The position numbers were made by a program, and so were the translations under genes. A model generated the notes under the pieces. The model was not told the DNA's origin. It did not search any database and saw only the letters and a program-made list of their open reading frames with translations. Shown piece by piece: positions 1 to 9,030 of a DNA stretch of 25,227 nucleotides. The stretch lies in NCBI GenBank assembly GCA_003123965.1, contig NNSL01000238.1, forward strand, positions 1 through 25,227, written 5' to 3'. The stretch comes from Balneolaceae bacterium SMO_bin1. Lineage in GTDB: Bacteria > Bacteroidota > Rhodothermia > Balneolales > Balneolaceae. The first letter of the stretch is position 1, and the number at the start of each line of letters is the position of its first letter.

Positions 1-1057
1 AGGGCTCTGGTTGAGCCAACTATTGGCCATCCCGCTCTTTTTTGTGATCCGAAACTTAGGAGTGGTAATGATTTGGATAGACGTAACACCGTCCATCATA
101 CCTGTTGCCTTGGGCTACCTCGATGCCCTTTCGTGGGGCGTTTTCCCCCTTTCGGCCTACATGGCGCTCCGCTTTTTTAGTGAAGGACTTTCCGTAACCC
201 GCCCGGGGATGTACTTTGCCGGAATTGGCGTAGTCGTTAACATAGCTGCCAACTACGTATTGATGTACGGCAAACTTGGCTTTCCCCAGCTTGGCGCGGT
301 GGGTTGCGGCTATGCTTCGGCCCTTGTTGGGTTTATAATGTTCGTTTGCATGCTCATTTTCACTTCAACCTATGAGCCTTACAAACGCTTCAACATTTTT
401 TCTGATTTTAAAACGCCTAATCTGCCTGTCTTAAAAGAAATTGTATATCTGGGCGTGCCCATTGGGCTCAGTTCCACTATGGAAGTCACCATGTTTGCTG
501 TGGTCAGCTTACTGATGGGATCTTTGAGCGCGGTTGCCGTAGCCGGCCACCAAATTGCCATCAACTTTTCAGCGATGACATTTATGGTGCCCTTTGGTTT
601 ATCAACCGCTATTACCGCACGTGTGGGCAATGCCGCCGGACGAGAAAACTGGTCTGAAGCTCGAAGCCGAGGACTCGTTGGAATTGTGCTTTCGGTTGGC
701 TTTATGAGTTTTACCGCACTGCTTATGGTATTGGCGCCCGATCTTATCACCAGTATTTATACGCAGAACCAAGAAGTTCAGACTGTGGCCATCAGCTTAC
801 TTTATATGGCCGCCATTTTCCAAATTTCAGACGGGCTGCAGGTTAGCGGGTATGGGGCTCTCCGCGGACTCAAAGACACAAAAGCACCCATGGTGGTTAA
901 TTTTATAGCATATTGGATTATTGGCCTTCCTTTGGGTTATTTTCTGGGTATTACTCAGAATATCGGCCCTCAAGGTCTTTGGATGGGCCTCATTGCCGGA
1001 CTTTCAGTAGCGGCAATATTGCATAATGTGCGTTTTATATGGAAAACCGAAGCGTAA
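1..1057 (+). CDS. MATE family multidrug/cation exporter, NorM-like (5' end cut off)
   Basis: This is an inner-membrane antiporter of the MATE family, which exports cationic drugs and metabolites in exchange for Na+ or H+. The reading frame is already open at the window edge (first whole codon at base 2), so the true start lies upstream. About 351 residues are visible; the family usually has about 450, so roughly the first 100 are missing. Several hydrophobic membrane spans are separated by short polar loops. NorM-like stretches include NYVLMYGKLGFPQLGAVGCG in the N-terminal half and GHQIAINFSAMTFMVPFGLS in the C-terminal half. A TTG at base 11 is an internal Leu codon, not a start. The gene lies 92 bases before a polyketide synthase cassette on the same strand, so it could export that product, but that is inference; housekeeping MATE pumps are common. 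I see no terminator after it. Confidence 0.9.
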   Translation, partial: GLWLSQLLAIPLFFVIRNLGVVMIWIDVTPSIIPVALGYLDALSWGVFPLSAYMALRFFSEGLSVTRPGMYFAGIGVVVNIAANYVLMYGKLGFPQLGAVGCGYASALVGFIMFVCMLIFTSTYEPYKRFNIFSDFKTPNLPVLKEIVYLGVPIGLSSTMEVTMFAVVSLLMGSLSAVAVAGHQIAINFSAMTFMVPFGLSTAITARVGNAAGRENWSEARSRGLVGIVLSVGFMSFTALLMVLAPDLITSIYTQNQEVQTVAISLLYMAAIFQISDGLQVSGYGALRGLKDTKAPMVVNFIAYWIIGLPLGYFLGITQNIGPQGLWMGLIAGLSVAAILHNVRFIWKTEA

Positions 1058-1149
1058 CACTATTATTTGCGCTTAGAAACTTTTAGAAGTCCGGAATATT
1101 TAATATAAAATAGATGTTCTGTTACGCTAATCAGATTTAAATTGGTACC

Positions 1150-2258
1150 ATGGCTACATACATTCAAAATATTGCTACAGCCGTTCCCGAAGGCAACTTT
1201 GGGCAGCCATTCATGCGCGATAAAATGAAGGAATATGTGAGCCAACGGCCCGCCACGCGGCGCATTATTCATCGGCTATACAGTAATTCGGGGATTGAAA
1301 AACGGCATACGGTGGTGAATGATTTTCACGGAAATGGCCATGCCAAGCTTTTCTTTAAAGAAGGCGGATCGCTGGGCAGACCGTCCACCAAAGTGCGAAA
1401 TGATATGTATGCCGAGCACGCTAAACAGCTCTTCGTTGATGTTGCTCAAAAGCTGATTGAAGAAAATAGCGATGTAAACAAACAGGACATCACGCACGTT
1501 ATTACCGTCTCATGCACCGGTTTTTTTTGCGCCCGGCCCTGCTTATGAAATCGTAAAGCAGTTAGATTTAGCCGAATCAACCCAGCGTTTCCATGTCGGC
1601 TTTATGGGCTGTTTTGCTGCGTTTCCGGCATTAAAAATGGCACAAGCGTTTTGTGAAGCCGACCCTGATGCACGCGTGCTGGTGGTATCCTGTTGAACTT
1701 TGCAGCCTGCATTTACAAGCCAGCGACGATACCGATCAACTAATCTCGGCCTCCGTTTTTGCGGATGGTGCTTCCGGTGCCCTGGTATCTTCCCAAAAAC
1801 CGGCCGGCAATCAGCCCTACTATCGCATCAACAATTTTGAAACAAGCATTGCCCGCGATAGCGAAGAAGACATGGCCTGGACTATCGGCAATACCGGCTT
1901 CGATATGGTGCTTTCAACCTATGTGCCCAAGATTATTGAAGCGAACATTGCCCAGGCGCTCACTCCCATTTTAAATAATTACGGCATTGATTTCAGTGAC
2001 GTGCAAAACTGGGCCATTCACCCCGGCGGCCGAGCCATTCTTGACAAGGTTGAAGCCGAATTAGACCTGAGACCCCGGCAGCTATCATCATCACGCCATG
2101 TGTTAGCCAATTATGGCAATATGAGCAGTGCTACCATTCTTTTTGTGCTTAAAAATTTGCTCGAAAATTCAGCATCAGAAAATGAAGAACACACATTGGC
2201 CATGGCTTTTGGACCGGGCTTGACCATTGAAAGCGGGCTATTTACCAAATTAAGCTGA
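1150..2258 (+). CDS. Type III polyketide synthase (chalcone/stilbene synthase family), two apparent frameshifts
   Basis: Homodimeric ketosynthase that extends an acyl-CoA starter with malonyl-CoA and cyclises the chain. Bacterial relatives (SrsA, BpsA) use fatty acyl starters to make alkylresorcinols or alkylpyrones. The full catalytic triad can be read: Cys about 154 in FMGCFAAFPALK, His about 290 in WAIHPGGRAIL, Asn about 323 in ANYGNMSSATILF. The sequence needs two corrections. One T too many in the T8 tract at 1521-1528 interrupts CTGFFAPGPAYEIVKQ. One extra T at 1693/1694 interrupts LVVSCELCSLHLQ. With both removed the protein is 368 residues, normal for the family. The start is ATG 1150, giving a typical N-terminus with no earlier alternative. 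The stop is 5 bases before a methyltransferase gene, so it is likely the first gene of a three-gene operon. It could be a genuine pseudogene, but similar indels in smc and dnaA argue for sequence error. Confidence 0.9.
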
Positions 2259-2263
2259 TTGCC

Positions 2264-2980
2264 ATGCCCCTTTTCCTATCTGAGCGGGATACCCAAAGCA
2301 AGGAATTAATGGATGATCCTGAATGCGATCGGCAGGCGCTGGAAAATACGTATCAGCAATTCAGTAAAATTAACGCGCTTATTTCGTGCTGGAGACGCAT
2401 TTACAAAACGCGCATACGACCTCTTTTAAGTGAGGATTCGAAAACCTACAGTCTGCTCGACATTGGCTTTGGCGGGGGCGATATCACCCAAAACATTGCA
2501 CAGTGGTCAACCCAGGATGGCATCAACCTGGAGATCACGGCCATTGAAACGGATAAACGCGCAATGGAATATGTGCAGTCTCAAAATATGCATGAGGCCA
2601 TAACCTTTAAGCACTGCTCCTCAACGGATTTATTGCAGGCAAATCGCAGGTTTGATATCGTTATCTCCAACCATCTTTTACATCACTTAAACAATGAGGA
2701 GCTGCAAAAGCTCTTAAAAGAAGCAAAACAATTAAGCATCCAAAAGGTGCTCTTTAATGATATCGAGCGGAGTGATATCGGCTACCTATTTTTCAATTTG
2801 CTGGCGCGACCGGTCTTTCGCAGTTCTTTTATCACCCACGATGGACTCACCTCCATAAAGCGCAGCTATACGCGTCAAGAACTCCGTCGGCAAACTCCAG
2901 ACGATTGGCGCGTGGAATCGCTGTTCCCATACCGGCTGCTCCTTAGTTATCACCACCGCCAAACAACCCAAACGGGCTGA
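2264..2980 (+). CDS. Class I SAM-dependent methyltransferase of the polyketide cassette
   Basis: Rossmann-fold methyltransferase, 238 residues. Motif I is LLDIGFGGGDITQNIA at about residues 65-80, followed by the acidic post-I segment ITAIETDKRAMEYV and motif FDIVISNHLLHHL, typical of small-molecule methyltransferases. It lies between the polyketide synthase (5-base gap) and an FAD hydroxylase (8-base gap). The order PKS-methyltransferase-hydroxylase is that of srsA-srsB-srsC in Streptomyces griseus, where SrsB methylates the phenolic lipid made by SrsA. The substrate is therefore predicted to be a phenolic hydroxyl or ring carbon of the PKS product. Family and fold are clear from sequence; the substrate is inference from context only. 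It has no obvious Shine-Dalgarno, and translational coupling to the PKS is plausible. Confidence 0.85.
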   Translation: MPLFLSERDTQSKELMDDPECDRQALENTYQQFSKINALISCWRRIYKTRIRPLLSEDSKTYSLLDIGFGGGDITQNIAQWSTQDGINLEITAIETDKRAMEYVQSQNMHEAITFKHCSSTDLLQANRRFDIVISNHLLHHLNNEELQKLLKEAKQLSIQKVLFNDIERSDIGYLFFNLLARPVFRSSFITHDGLTSIKRSYTRQELRRQTPDDWRVESLFPYRLLLSYHHRQTTQTG

Positions 2981-2988
2981 TCCTGAGT

Positions 2989-4155
2989 ATGAAGCAATCA
3001 AACCAAACATATCAGGTAGCCATTGTTGGCGGGGGACCGGTAGGTTTATATTTAGGGTGCTTATTGCATCAGGCCGGCATATCATGTACGATCTTGGAAA
3101 AAAGAGCTGCTCCCGTAACCCACTCGCGCTCGATCGGTATTCACCCCGTATCGCTGGAACTCTTTAAACAGATTGGCCTGGCGGAAAAATTTATCGCACA
3201 AGGCATAAGAGTGAAGCGTGGCCATGCCTACTGGAACAGCCAGCATATAGGCACACTAAATTTTACCAACTGTCCACCTCCATACCCATTTATTTTAACG
3301 CTGCCCCAATACAAAACCGAGCAAATCCTTAATGATTATCTCCAGCAAATCAATGGTGATATCCTACAGAGGAACGCCAAGGTCACAGCTCTCCATCAAA
3401 CTAAAAACGGAGTAAAAATCAGCGTTGATATTGATGGTCAATCGCGTACCATACAGACTAATTACTTGATAGGTTGCGACGGTAAAAACAGCTTTGTACG
3501 TCGGGAGGCGGGCATCAATTTTCAAGGATCCTCTTACAACGACACCTATATCATGGGTGATTTTTCGGATAATACCGGCCTAAAAACTGATGCCGCTATC
3601 TACCTGTGCGATGACGGGCTTATTGAATCATTTCCACTGTCAGAATCCGTGCGGCGGTGGGTAGTTAAAACAGACGACTACCTGCCAAATATTGATCGAA
3701 CAGATATTGAAAAGCGGATTAAAACTCGCATAGACCACGACCTGACAGATACTGAAAACCGTATGCTGAGCAGCTTTGGAGTGGAGAAAAAGATGGCCGA
3801 AACAATGTGCAAAGGCCGAATTGTACTGGCCGGCGATGCCGCGCATGTTATCAGTCCCATTGGCGGCCAAGGAATGAACCTCGGCTGGTTGGATGCAGCA
3901 GATTTAGCGGATGCATTTGAACGGCTTTTAGAGTATGAAGAGCATTCAGATAAGCTCCTGCAGCAGTATTCCAATCAGCGGCTCAAAGTGGCCCGCAAAG
4001 CTGCCCGGCGCGCCGAATTTAATATGGCGCTGGGCAGAAATAACAGCAGACTTCCGTTAAAAAAATATTTTGTACAAGGGCTTATCAAGTCCCCGCTATC
4101 GCAAATTTTAGCTCATCTTTTTACGATGCGGGGCCTCAGCTCGTACCCGGTTTAA
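2989..4155 (+). CDS. FAD-dependent aromatic hydroxylase/monooxygenase (PHBH/UbiH fold)
   Basis: Flavoprotein monooxygenase of 388 residues that would use NAD(P)H and O2 to hydroxylate an aromatic ring. The dinucleotide-binding [10 protein letters not shown] is at about residues 14-23, the DG motif [15 protein letters not shown] at about 161-175, and the FAD-ribityl GD motif [20 protein letters not shown] near 280-298. Together these mark the p-hydroxybenzoate hydroxylase group. It is the last gene of the PKS-methyltransferase-hydroxylase set, corresponding in order to SrsC, which oxidises methylated alkylresorcinols towards quinones. No signal peptide or membrane anchor is visible. Its TAA stop (4153-4155) overlaps the TAA stop of aconitase on the opposite strand (4152-4154), leaving no room for an intergenic terminator. 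A ubiquinone-type or polyketide-tailoring hydroxylase elsewhere in metabolism is the alternative. Confidence 0.87.
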   Translation: MKQSNQTYQVAIVGGGPVGLYLGCLLHQAGISCTILEKRAAPVTHSRSIGIHPVSLELFKQIGLAEKFIAQGIRVKRGHAYWNSQHIGTLNFTNCPPPYPFILTLPQYKTEQILNDYLQQINGDILQRNAKVTALHQTKNGVKISVDIDGQSRTIQTNYLIGCDGKNSFVRREAGINFQGSSYNDTYIMGDFSDNTGLKTDAAIYLCDDGLIESFPLSESVRRWVVKTDDYLPNIDRTDIEKRIKTRIDHDLTDTENRMLSSFGVEKKMAETMCKGRIVLAGDAAHVISPIGGQGMNLGWLDAADLADAFERLLEYEEHSDKLLQQYSNQRLKVARKAARRAEFNMALGRNNSRLPLKKYFVQGLIKSPLSQILAHLFTMRGLSSYPV

Positions 4156-6872
4156 GCTTCCTTTTGATCACGCACGAAATTTCGCAGTACGTAATGCAGA
4201 ATGCCGCCATCACGGAAGTAATCAATTTCAACAGGCGTATCAATACGGCACTTCGCCTTAAAGTTGACGATATTCCCGTTCGATTTTTCAGCTTTCACAT
4301 CAACCAAATCGCCAGGCTTCAAGTCATCCGATATATTGATGTCAAAAGTTTCTGAGCCGTCAAGCCCAAGACTGTCGGCCGATTCGCCTTCTTTAAATTG
4401 CAGCGGTAACACGCCCATACCCACAAGGTTTGATCGGTGAATACGCTCATACGATGTGGCGATTACCGCCTCAACACCCAGCAAAATGGTGCCTTTAGCC
4501 GCCCAGTCGCGCGACGAACCGGTACCATACTGGTCGCCAGCAAGTGCTATTAATGGTGTGTTATCTTCCTTATAACGAGTGGCCGCATCAAAAATGGTGG
4601 TCACTTCATCGTCGGGGAAGTAAGTGGTATATCCGCCCTCTTTGCCCGGCGCCAGCTGATTTTTAAACCGAACATTGGCGAACGTACCACGCGTCATTAC
4701 CCGGTCATTGCCGCGACGCGAACCATAAGAATTAAAATCTTGGGGCTCAACACCGCGCTCTATCAGGTATTGCCCGGCGGGACTTTCCGGCTTGATATTT
4801 CCGGCCGGCGAAATGTGATCGGTTGTGATGGAATCACCTACTTTTACCAGTGCCCTTGCTCCTTTAATTGACTCAATGGGGTCTGACTCTTCCCCCATGC
4901 CCACAAAAAACGGGGGTTCCTGAATGTAAGTGGATTCATCTTTCCATTCATAGAGCTCGCCGCCGCCTACGGAAATTTCATCCCACTGCTCCGATTCAAA
5001 AATATCACCGTACTGCTCGTTAAACAGTTCCGGACGAATGGCATTATCTAGGTGCTCAGCAATTTCCTCTGAGGTTGGCCAGATATCTTTCAAGTACACA
5101 TCATTACCGTCCTTGTCTTTGCCCAGCGGCTCGTTGGCCAGATCAATATCAACCGTGCCGGCCAGCGCGTAGGCTACTACCAGCGGGGGTGATGCCAGGT
5201 AATTGGCTTTCACATAGGGATGAATACGCCCTTCAAAGTTTCGGTTACCCGAAAGTACGCCGGCCACAATCAAATCGCCTTCTTTAACAGCATTTTCAAC
5301 CGGTTCCGGCAGTGGACCCGAATTACCGATGCATGTTGTACAACCATAGCCTACGAGATTGAAACCCAGCTTGTCCATGTAATCGGTGAGGCCGGCTTCA
5401 TCTAAATACTGCGTAACCACGCGTGAGCCCGGAGCCAGAGAAGTTTTCACAAACGGCGGCACCTTCAATCCTTTTTCAAAGGCTTTTTTAGCCACAATGC
5501 CCGCCCCCAGCATTACACTTGGGTTTGAGGTATTGGTACACGAGGTGATGGCGGCAATAACAACATCGCCGTGTTTCATCTCAATTTCCTGCCCGTTTCT
5601 AAATGTGCCCTTATTTGCAAGTTTCTCCTGAGCCAGATTGAAGCCCATGGTTGGATCGTCGCTGGTGAGCGAATTCTCAAAGGTCTGCTTCATATTTGGC
5701 AGCGAAATACGATCGTGCGGCAACTTGGGTCCGGCCAGTGAAGTTTCCACATCACCCAGATCTAATTCGAGGGTCGTAGAAAATTCGGGATCAACAGTAT
5801 CAGCCGTGCGGTATAGTCCCTGCTCTTTCATGTAGCGCTCCACCATTTCAACGTGCTCCTCGGAGCGACCCGTGCGGCGCATGTAGCGCATGGCTTCGTC
5901 ATCCATTGGGAAAAAGCCCATGGTAGCACCATATTCCGGCGACATGTTGGCGATGGTTGCACGGTCGGGCAAACTCATGTTACTGAGGCCGTCGCCGTAA
6001 AATTCTACAAACTTTCCTACCACGCCGTGCTTTCGCAGCATTTGCGTAACAGTGAGCGTAAGGTCGGTGGCCGTAATACCTTCACGCAGCTTTCCGGTCA
6101 GTTTCATGCCCACTACTTCGGGTACCAGCATATATATTGGCTGACCCAGCATAGCCGCTTCGGCTTCAATACCGCCTACGCCCCAGCCCAAAATGCCGAG
6201 TCCGTTAATCATGGTAGTGTGCGAATCGGTTCCCACCAGCGTATCGGGGTATACTACCGTATCCCCGTTTTCTTCCTGCGCACTGAATGCGCCCTTGGCC
6301 AGATATTCCAGATTTACCTGGTGCACAATTCCACGGCCCGGTGGCACCACACGGAAGTTATCAAAGGCTTTTTGCCCCCATTTCAAAAACTCATATCGTT
6401 CCTTATTGCGCTCAAACTCTTTCTTAACGTTGAACATAAATGCGTACTCCTGTCCAAACGTATCAACCTGTACCGAGTGGTCAATTACCAAATCTACCGG
6501 TACCTGCGGGTTGATGGATTGCGGATCGCCGCCCATGCGTTCCATAGCCGAACGCAGCGCTGCCAAATCGACAATTGCCGGCACACCGGTGAAATCCTGC
6601 AGTACAACGCGTGAAGGTTTAAAAGGTATTTCACCCTCTGGATTTTTGGCATCGTAATTGGCCAATAGTTCAATATCTTTATCCATCACCACATAATTAT
6701 CATGCGCACGCAGTACCGCTTCCAGCAAAATGCGAATGGTGAAAGGGAGTTTATTTATAGGTCCATAGCCTAAATCTTCGAGCTTCTTAAGGCTGTACAT
6801 GTGGGCTTGGCCCGAGCCGGTATCAAAGGTTTTCTTTACGTCGGCAAATGATGGTTTGACAGTCATAATCAC
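4152..6872 (-). CDS. acnA: Aconitate hydratase A
   Basis: Cytosolic TCA-cycle enzyme that converts citrate to isocitrate via cis-aconitate with a [4Fe-4S] cluster. At 906 residues it has the size of the AcnA/IRP1 type. Cluster ligands are Cys445 in [11 protein letters not shown] and Cys511 and Cys514 in [14 protein letters not shown], close to the known spacing in E. coli AcnA. The C-terminal swivel domain carries [19 protein letters not shown], with the substrate-binding SRDW segment. The N-terminus reads MIMTVKPSF, so either ATG (6872 or 6866) may be used; neither has a Shine-Dalgarno. The gene stands alone on the minus strand, divergent from rplM across about 200 bases and convergent with the polyketide cassette, with stop codons overlapping. 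Nothing is missing or unusual in the protein. Confidence 0.97.
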   Translation of the reverse strand: MIMTVKPSFADVKKTFDTGSGQAHMYSLKKLEDLGYGPINKLPFTIRILLEAVLRAHDNYVVMDKDIELLANYDAKNPEGEIPFKPSRVVLQDFTGVPAIVDLAALRSAMERMGGDPQSINPQVPVDLVIDHSVQVDTFGQEYAFMFNVKKEFERNKERYEFLKWGQKAFDNFRVVPPGRGIVHQVNLEYLAKGAFSAQEENGDTVVYPDTLVGTDSHTTMINGLGILGWGVGGIEAEAAMLGQPIYMLVPEVVGMKLTGKLREGITATDLTLTVTQMLRKHGVVGKFVEFYGDGLSNMSLPDRATIANMSPEYGATMGFFPMDDEAMRYMRRTGRSEEHVEMVERYMKEQGLYRTADTVDPEFSTTLELDLGDVETSLAGPKLPHDRISLPNMKQTFENSLTSDDPTMGFNLAQEKLANKGTFRNGQEIEMKHGDVVIAAITSCTNTSNPSVMLGAGIVAKKAFEKGLKVPPFVKTSLAPGSRVVTQYLDEAGLTDYMDKLGFNLVGYGCTTCIGNSGPLPEPVENAVKEGDLIVAGVLSGNRNFEGRIHPYVKANYLASPPLVVAYALAGTVDIDLANEPLGKDKDGNDVYLKDIWPTSEEIAEHLDNAIRPELFNEQYGDIFESEQWDEISVGGGELYEWKDESTYIQEPPFFVGMGEESDPIESIKGARALVKVGDSITTDHISPAGNIKPESPAGQYLIERGVEPQDFNSYGSRRGNDRVMTRGTFANVRFKNQLAPGKEGGYTTYFPDDEVTTIFDAATRYKEDNTPLIALAGDQYGTGSSRDWAAKGTILLGVEAVIATSYERIHRSNLVGMGVLPLQFKEGESADSLGLDGSETFDINISDDLKPGDLVDVKAEKSNGNIVNFKAKCRIDTPVEIDYFRDGGILHYVLRNFVRDQKEA

Positions 6873-7007
6873 AAATTTTTTGGCTTTTCAGAATCACCCG
6901 AATATACAAGTATCCAGAAACAGGGTAAAGAAAAATGATGAACTTATTTCTATTGCAGCTAGCGGGCCGAGGGGTGATGAGGAGTAAAAAGGGTAAAACT
7001 TTTTTGA

Positions 7008-7038
7008 TTGCAAATTGAAAGAAATACCCCTATTTTTC
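7008..7038 (+). promoter_or_regulatory. Possible Bacteroidota-type promoter for rplM
   Basis: TTG at 7008-7010, then 20 bases, then TATTTTTC at 7031-7038, one base off the Bacteroidota -7 element TAnnTTTG. It lies about 40 bases before the GTG chosen as the L13 start and would place the longer start at 7015 upstream of the transcription start. It was found by eye, so chance similarity is possible. Confidence 0.25.
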
Positions 7039-7077
7039 GGGACTTCAGACAAAAGCAATTTTCAAACGACTTTTATT

Positions 7078-7521
7078 GTGGACACAAATAGTTACAAAAC
7101 GTTTTCGGTAACACCCGACGACATCGACAAACAATGGGTGCTTTTCGATGCCGAAGATCAAACACTTGGACGACTGGCAAGCACCATTGCTACGTATTTG
7201 AGAGGCAAGCATAAGCCCGAATTTACCCCGCACATGGATACCGGTGATAATGTAATCGTTATCAACGCGGAAAAAATAAACCTGAGCGGCAAAAAATGGC
7301 AAAACAAGCAGTATTTTCGCCATACCGGATATCCGGGCGGTGAGCGCTTTACTACTGCCGAAGAAATGTTGGAGAAAGATCCCACATTCATCATCAAAAA
7401 TGCGGTAAAAGGCATGCTTCCCAAAAATAGACTCAGCCGAAAGCTGATGACCAATTTGCGCATATTTGCCGGGCCCGTCCATCCGCACGAAGCACAGCAA
7501 CCCAAAAAAATTGAGCTTTAA
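7078..7521 (+). CDS. rplM: 50S ribosomal protein L13
   Basis: Early-assembly protein of the large ribosomal subunit. The visible hallmarks are QWVLFDAEDQTLGRLASTIA near the N-terminus, YFRHTGYPGG in the middle, and LPKNRLSRKLMTNLRIFAGP followed by HPHEAQQP at the C-terminus. I start it at GTG 7078, giving VDTNSYKTFSVTP, the usual N-terminus in this group, and 147 residues, the normal L13 length. The frame stays open back to a TTG at 7015, but those 21 extra residues do not resemble L13 and overlap the probable promoter. It is the first gene of the rplM-rpsI-rpsB-tsf block, with rpsI following after 7 bases. There is no Shine-Dalgarno; the leader is AT-rich. Confidence 0.95.
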   Translation: MDTNSYKTFSVTPDDIDKQWVLFDAEDQTLGRLASTIATYLRGKHKPEFTPHMDTGDNVIVINAEKINLSGKKWQNKQYFRHTGYPGGERFTTAEEMLEKDPTFIIKNAVKGMLPKNRLSRKLMTNLRIFAGPVHPHEAQQPKKIEL

Positions 7522-7528
7522 TTAATTC

Positions 7529-7915
7529 ATGGAACAGAAAAATTTCATAGGACGACGTAAAACCTCTACCGCCCGCCTGTACATTAAACCGGGATCGGGA
7601 GACTTTACGGTAAACGGCAAAACGCTTGATAATTATTTTGCAACCAAAGCACATCGCAACCTGGCTGCACTTCCACTTGAGGTAACCGAAACCGATGGGC
7701 AGTTTGACATCAAGGTTACAGTACGCGGTGGCGGCATTACCGGCCAGTCCGGTGCTATTCAGCATGCGTTGGCCCGCGCGCTTGATGATTATGACGAAGA
7801 TTTTCACAAGCCGCTTAAAGAGAACAATCTGCTTACTCGCGACGACCGCATGGTTGAACGCAAAAAGTACGGTCAGCCCAAGGCTCGGAAAAAAGGCCAG
7901 TTCTCTAAGCGTTAA
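7529..7915 (+). CDS. rpsI: 30S ribosomal protein S9
   Basis: Small-subunit protein whose C-terminal tail reaches the P-site tRNA. It has 128 residues. It opens with FIGRRKTSTARLYIKPGSG, contains VRGGGITGQSGAIQHALARA, and ends with the basic tail GQPKARKKGQFSKR, whose final Lys-Arg is the conserved S9 terminus. The start ATG 7529 is 7 bases after the rplM stop, the standard rplM-rpsI pair. After its stop comes a 215-base gap with a long imperfect palindrome and a structured element before rpsB, so transcripts may be processed or partly terminated here. Confidence 0.98.
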   Translation: MEQKNFIGRRKTSTARLYIKPGSGDFTVNGKTLDNYFATKAHRNLAALPLEVTETDGQFDIKVTVRGGGITGQSGAIQHALARALDDYDEDFHKPLKENNLLTRDDRMVERKKYGQPKARKKGQFSKR

Positions 7916-7923
7916 TCTTTTTC

Positions 7924-7995
7924 GTTATTTGTTATTCGTTAACTGTAAATGGTATTCGAGATAACCATGAAACAGTAACCCTGATAGCAAATAAC
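7924..7995. repeat. Long imperfect palindrome after rpsI
   Basis: The arms 7924-7953 and about 7964-7995 are imperfect reverse complements. GTTATTTG (7924-7931) matches CAAATAAC (7988-7995) exactly; further in, GTTA/TAAC, CTGT/ACAG and ATGGT/ACCAT pair with small mismatches and bulges. No T tract follows, so it is not a standard terminator. It may be a dispersed palindromic intergenic repeat or an RNA-processing hairpin between the rpsI and rpsB parts of the operon. Confidence 0.6.
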
Positions 7996-8024
7996 CATTA
8001 ACCAATTTCCAAATTAATCACACA

Positions 8025-8099
8025 TACGCAGCGACCCAGTGCGCCGAGTGTTTTGCACGCAAATGCGATGCAAGATTAGCGCCGGGCTTGACCTGCGTA
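8025..8099 (+). ncRNA. Candidate structured 5' leader RNA of rpsB
   Basis: Three nested helices can be drawn. P1 is TACGCAG (8025-8031) with CTGCGTA (8093-8099), 7 perfect pairs. P2 is CCC (8035-8037) with GGG (8084-8086), then G8039-C8083 and GCGC (8041-8044) with GCGC (8079-8082). P3 is TTGCA (8053-8057) with TGCAA (8069-8073), continued by CGC (8058-8060) with GCG (8065-8067) around the loop AAAT. It lies 31 bases before the rpsB ATG, and its GC content is clearly higher than the flanking leader. In E. coli, S2 represses rpsB-tsf through its leader, so autogenous control is a reasonable guess. The pairing is seen; the function is inferred. Confidence 0.55.
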
Positions 8100-8130
8100 G
8101 AGGCTTAACTCAAACAATAAATCATATATA

Positions 8131-8985
8131 ATGTCACAAGTACCAGATCTAGAAGAATTATTAGAATCAGGAGCCCATTTCGGGCACCTTACCCGCCGTT
8201 GGAACCCCAAGATGAAAGAATTCATCTTTATGGAGCGAAACGGCATTCACATCATAGACCTGAAGAAGACACAAAGGTTTTTCCAGGAAGCACTTGATGA
8301 AATCACCAAGCTTGCCCGTGCCGGCAAAACTATTCTGTTTGTAGGGACCAAGAAACAGTCGCAGGATATTATTAAGACCGAGGCTATGCGCTGCGGAATG
8401 CCGTTTGTTACTCACCGTTGGTTAGGCGGCATGCTTACCAACTTTTCTACCGTTCGCAAGAGTATTAGCCGTATGCAGGAAATTGAGAAAATGCGTACCG
8501 ACGGCACTTACGAAGAGCTGACGAAGAAAGAAACCTTGATGCTGGATCGTGAGCAGGAAAAGCTTGAGCAAACCCTCGGCGGTATTGCCAACATGAATCA
8601 CCTGCCCGGTGCTGTTTTTGTGGTAGATACCATTAAAGAAAATATTGCCGTAAACGAGGCTATTAAGCTGCATATCCCCATCATTGCAATGGTTGACACC
8701 AATAGTGATCCCGACATTCCGGATTACATCATTCCCTGCAATGATGACTCTGCACGTACTATTCAGCTGATTACTGCTACCGTAGCCGACGCCATTATTG
8801 AAGGCAACGCACAGCGCGAAGCCCAAGAAGGTGAAGAAGTGATGGAACAGGCAGCCGGACAGCAGCAAACCAGCGAAGAAGATGTTAAAACGCGTGCTAC
8901 CGGCAAGCGCCGTAAACGCCGGCGCCGAAAGAAGTCTGATGAATCAGACCAGTCTGAAGAAAAAACATCAGACGAAGAAGAGTAA
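8131..8985 (+). CDS. rpsB: 30S ribosomal protein S2
   Basis: Small-subunit protein bound near the neck, 284 residues. Family hallmarks are LLESGAHFGHLTRRWNPKMKEFIF at the N-terminus, ILFVGTKKQSQDII, RWLGGMLTNFSTVR, NHLPGAVFVVDTIKENIAVN and PIIAMVDTNSDPD. The S2 core ends near residue 225. The rest is a low-complexity tail, first Gln/Glu-rich, then a run of basic residues (KRRKRRRRKK), then an acidic Ser/Asp/Glu end. Such tails occur in this phylum group but not in E. coli S2 (about 241 residues). The start ATG 8131 is clear, with an AT-rich leader and no Shine-Dalgarno. tsf follows after 45 bases, the universal rpsB-tsf pair, and a structured leader lies just upstream. Confidence 0.98.
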   Translation: MSQVPDLEELLESGAHFGHLTRRWNPKMKEFIFMERNGIHIIDLKKTQRFFQEALDEITKLARAGKTILFVGTKKQSQDIIKTEAMRCGMPFVTHRWLGGMLTNFSTVRKSISRMQEIEKMRTDGTYEELTKKETLMLDREQEKLEQTLGGIANMNHLPGAVFVVDTIKENIAVNEAIKLHIPIIAMVDTNSDPDIPDYIIPCNDDSARTIQLITATVADAIIEGNAQREAQEGEEVMEQAAGQQQTSEEDVKTRATGKRRKRRRRKKSDESDQSEEKTSDEEE

Positions 8986-9030
8986 TCATCTCAAGTATTC
9001 AATTTTAAAACAAAAAAGCGCAACGCTACA

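Noticed and set aside
11..13. TTG at 11 as start of the MATE gene
   Set aside because: The frame is open to the window edge and the MATE N-terminal domain would be truncated; it is an internal Leu codon.
1081..1111. Promoter before the polyketide synthase (TATAAAAT at 1104-1111)
   Set aside because: An AT-rich -10-like word without a credible -35 or -33 partner; too weak to call.
5853..6657. Long plus-strand frames opposite aconitase
   Set aside because: They lie fully inside acnA on the opposite strand and have composition of antisense translation with no family features.
7015..7077. Longer rplM start (TTG at 7015) adding 21 residues
   Set aside because: The extra residues do not resemble L13, and the GTG at 7078 gives the normal length and N-terminus; the region fits a promoter and leader better.
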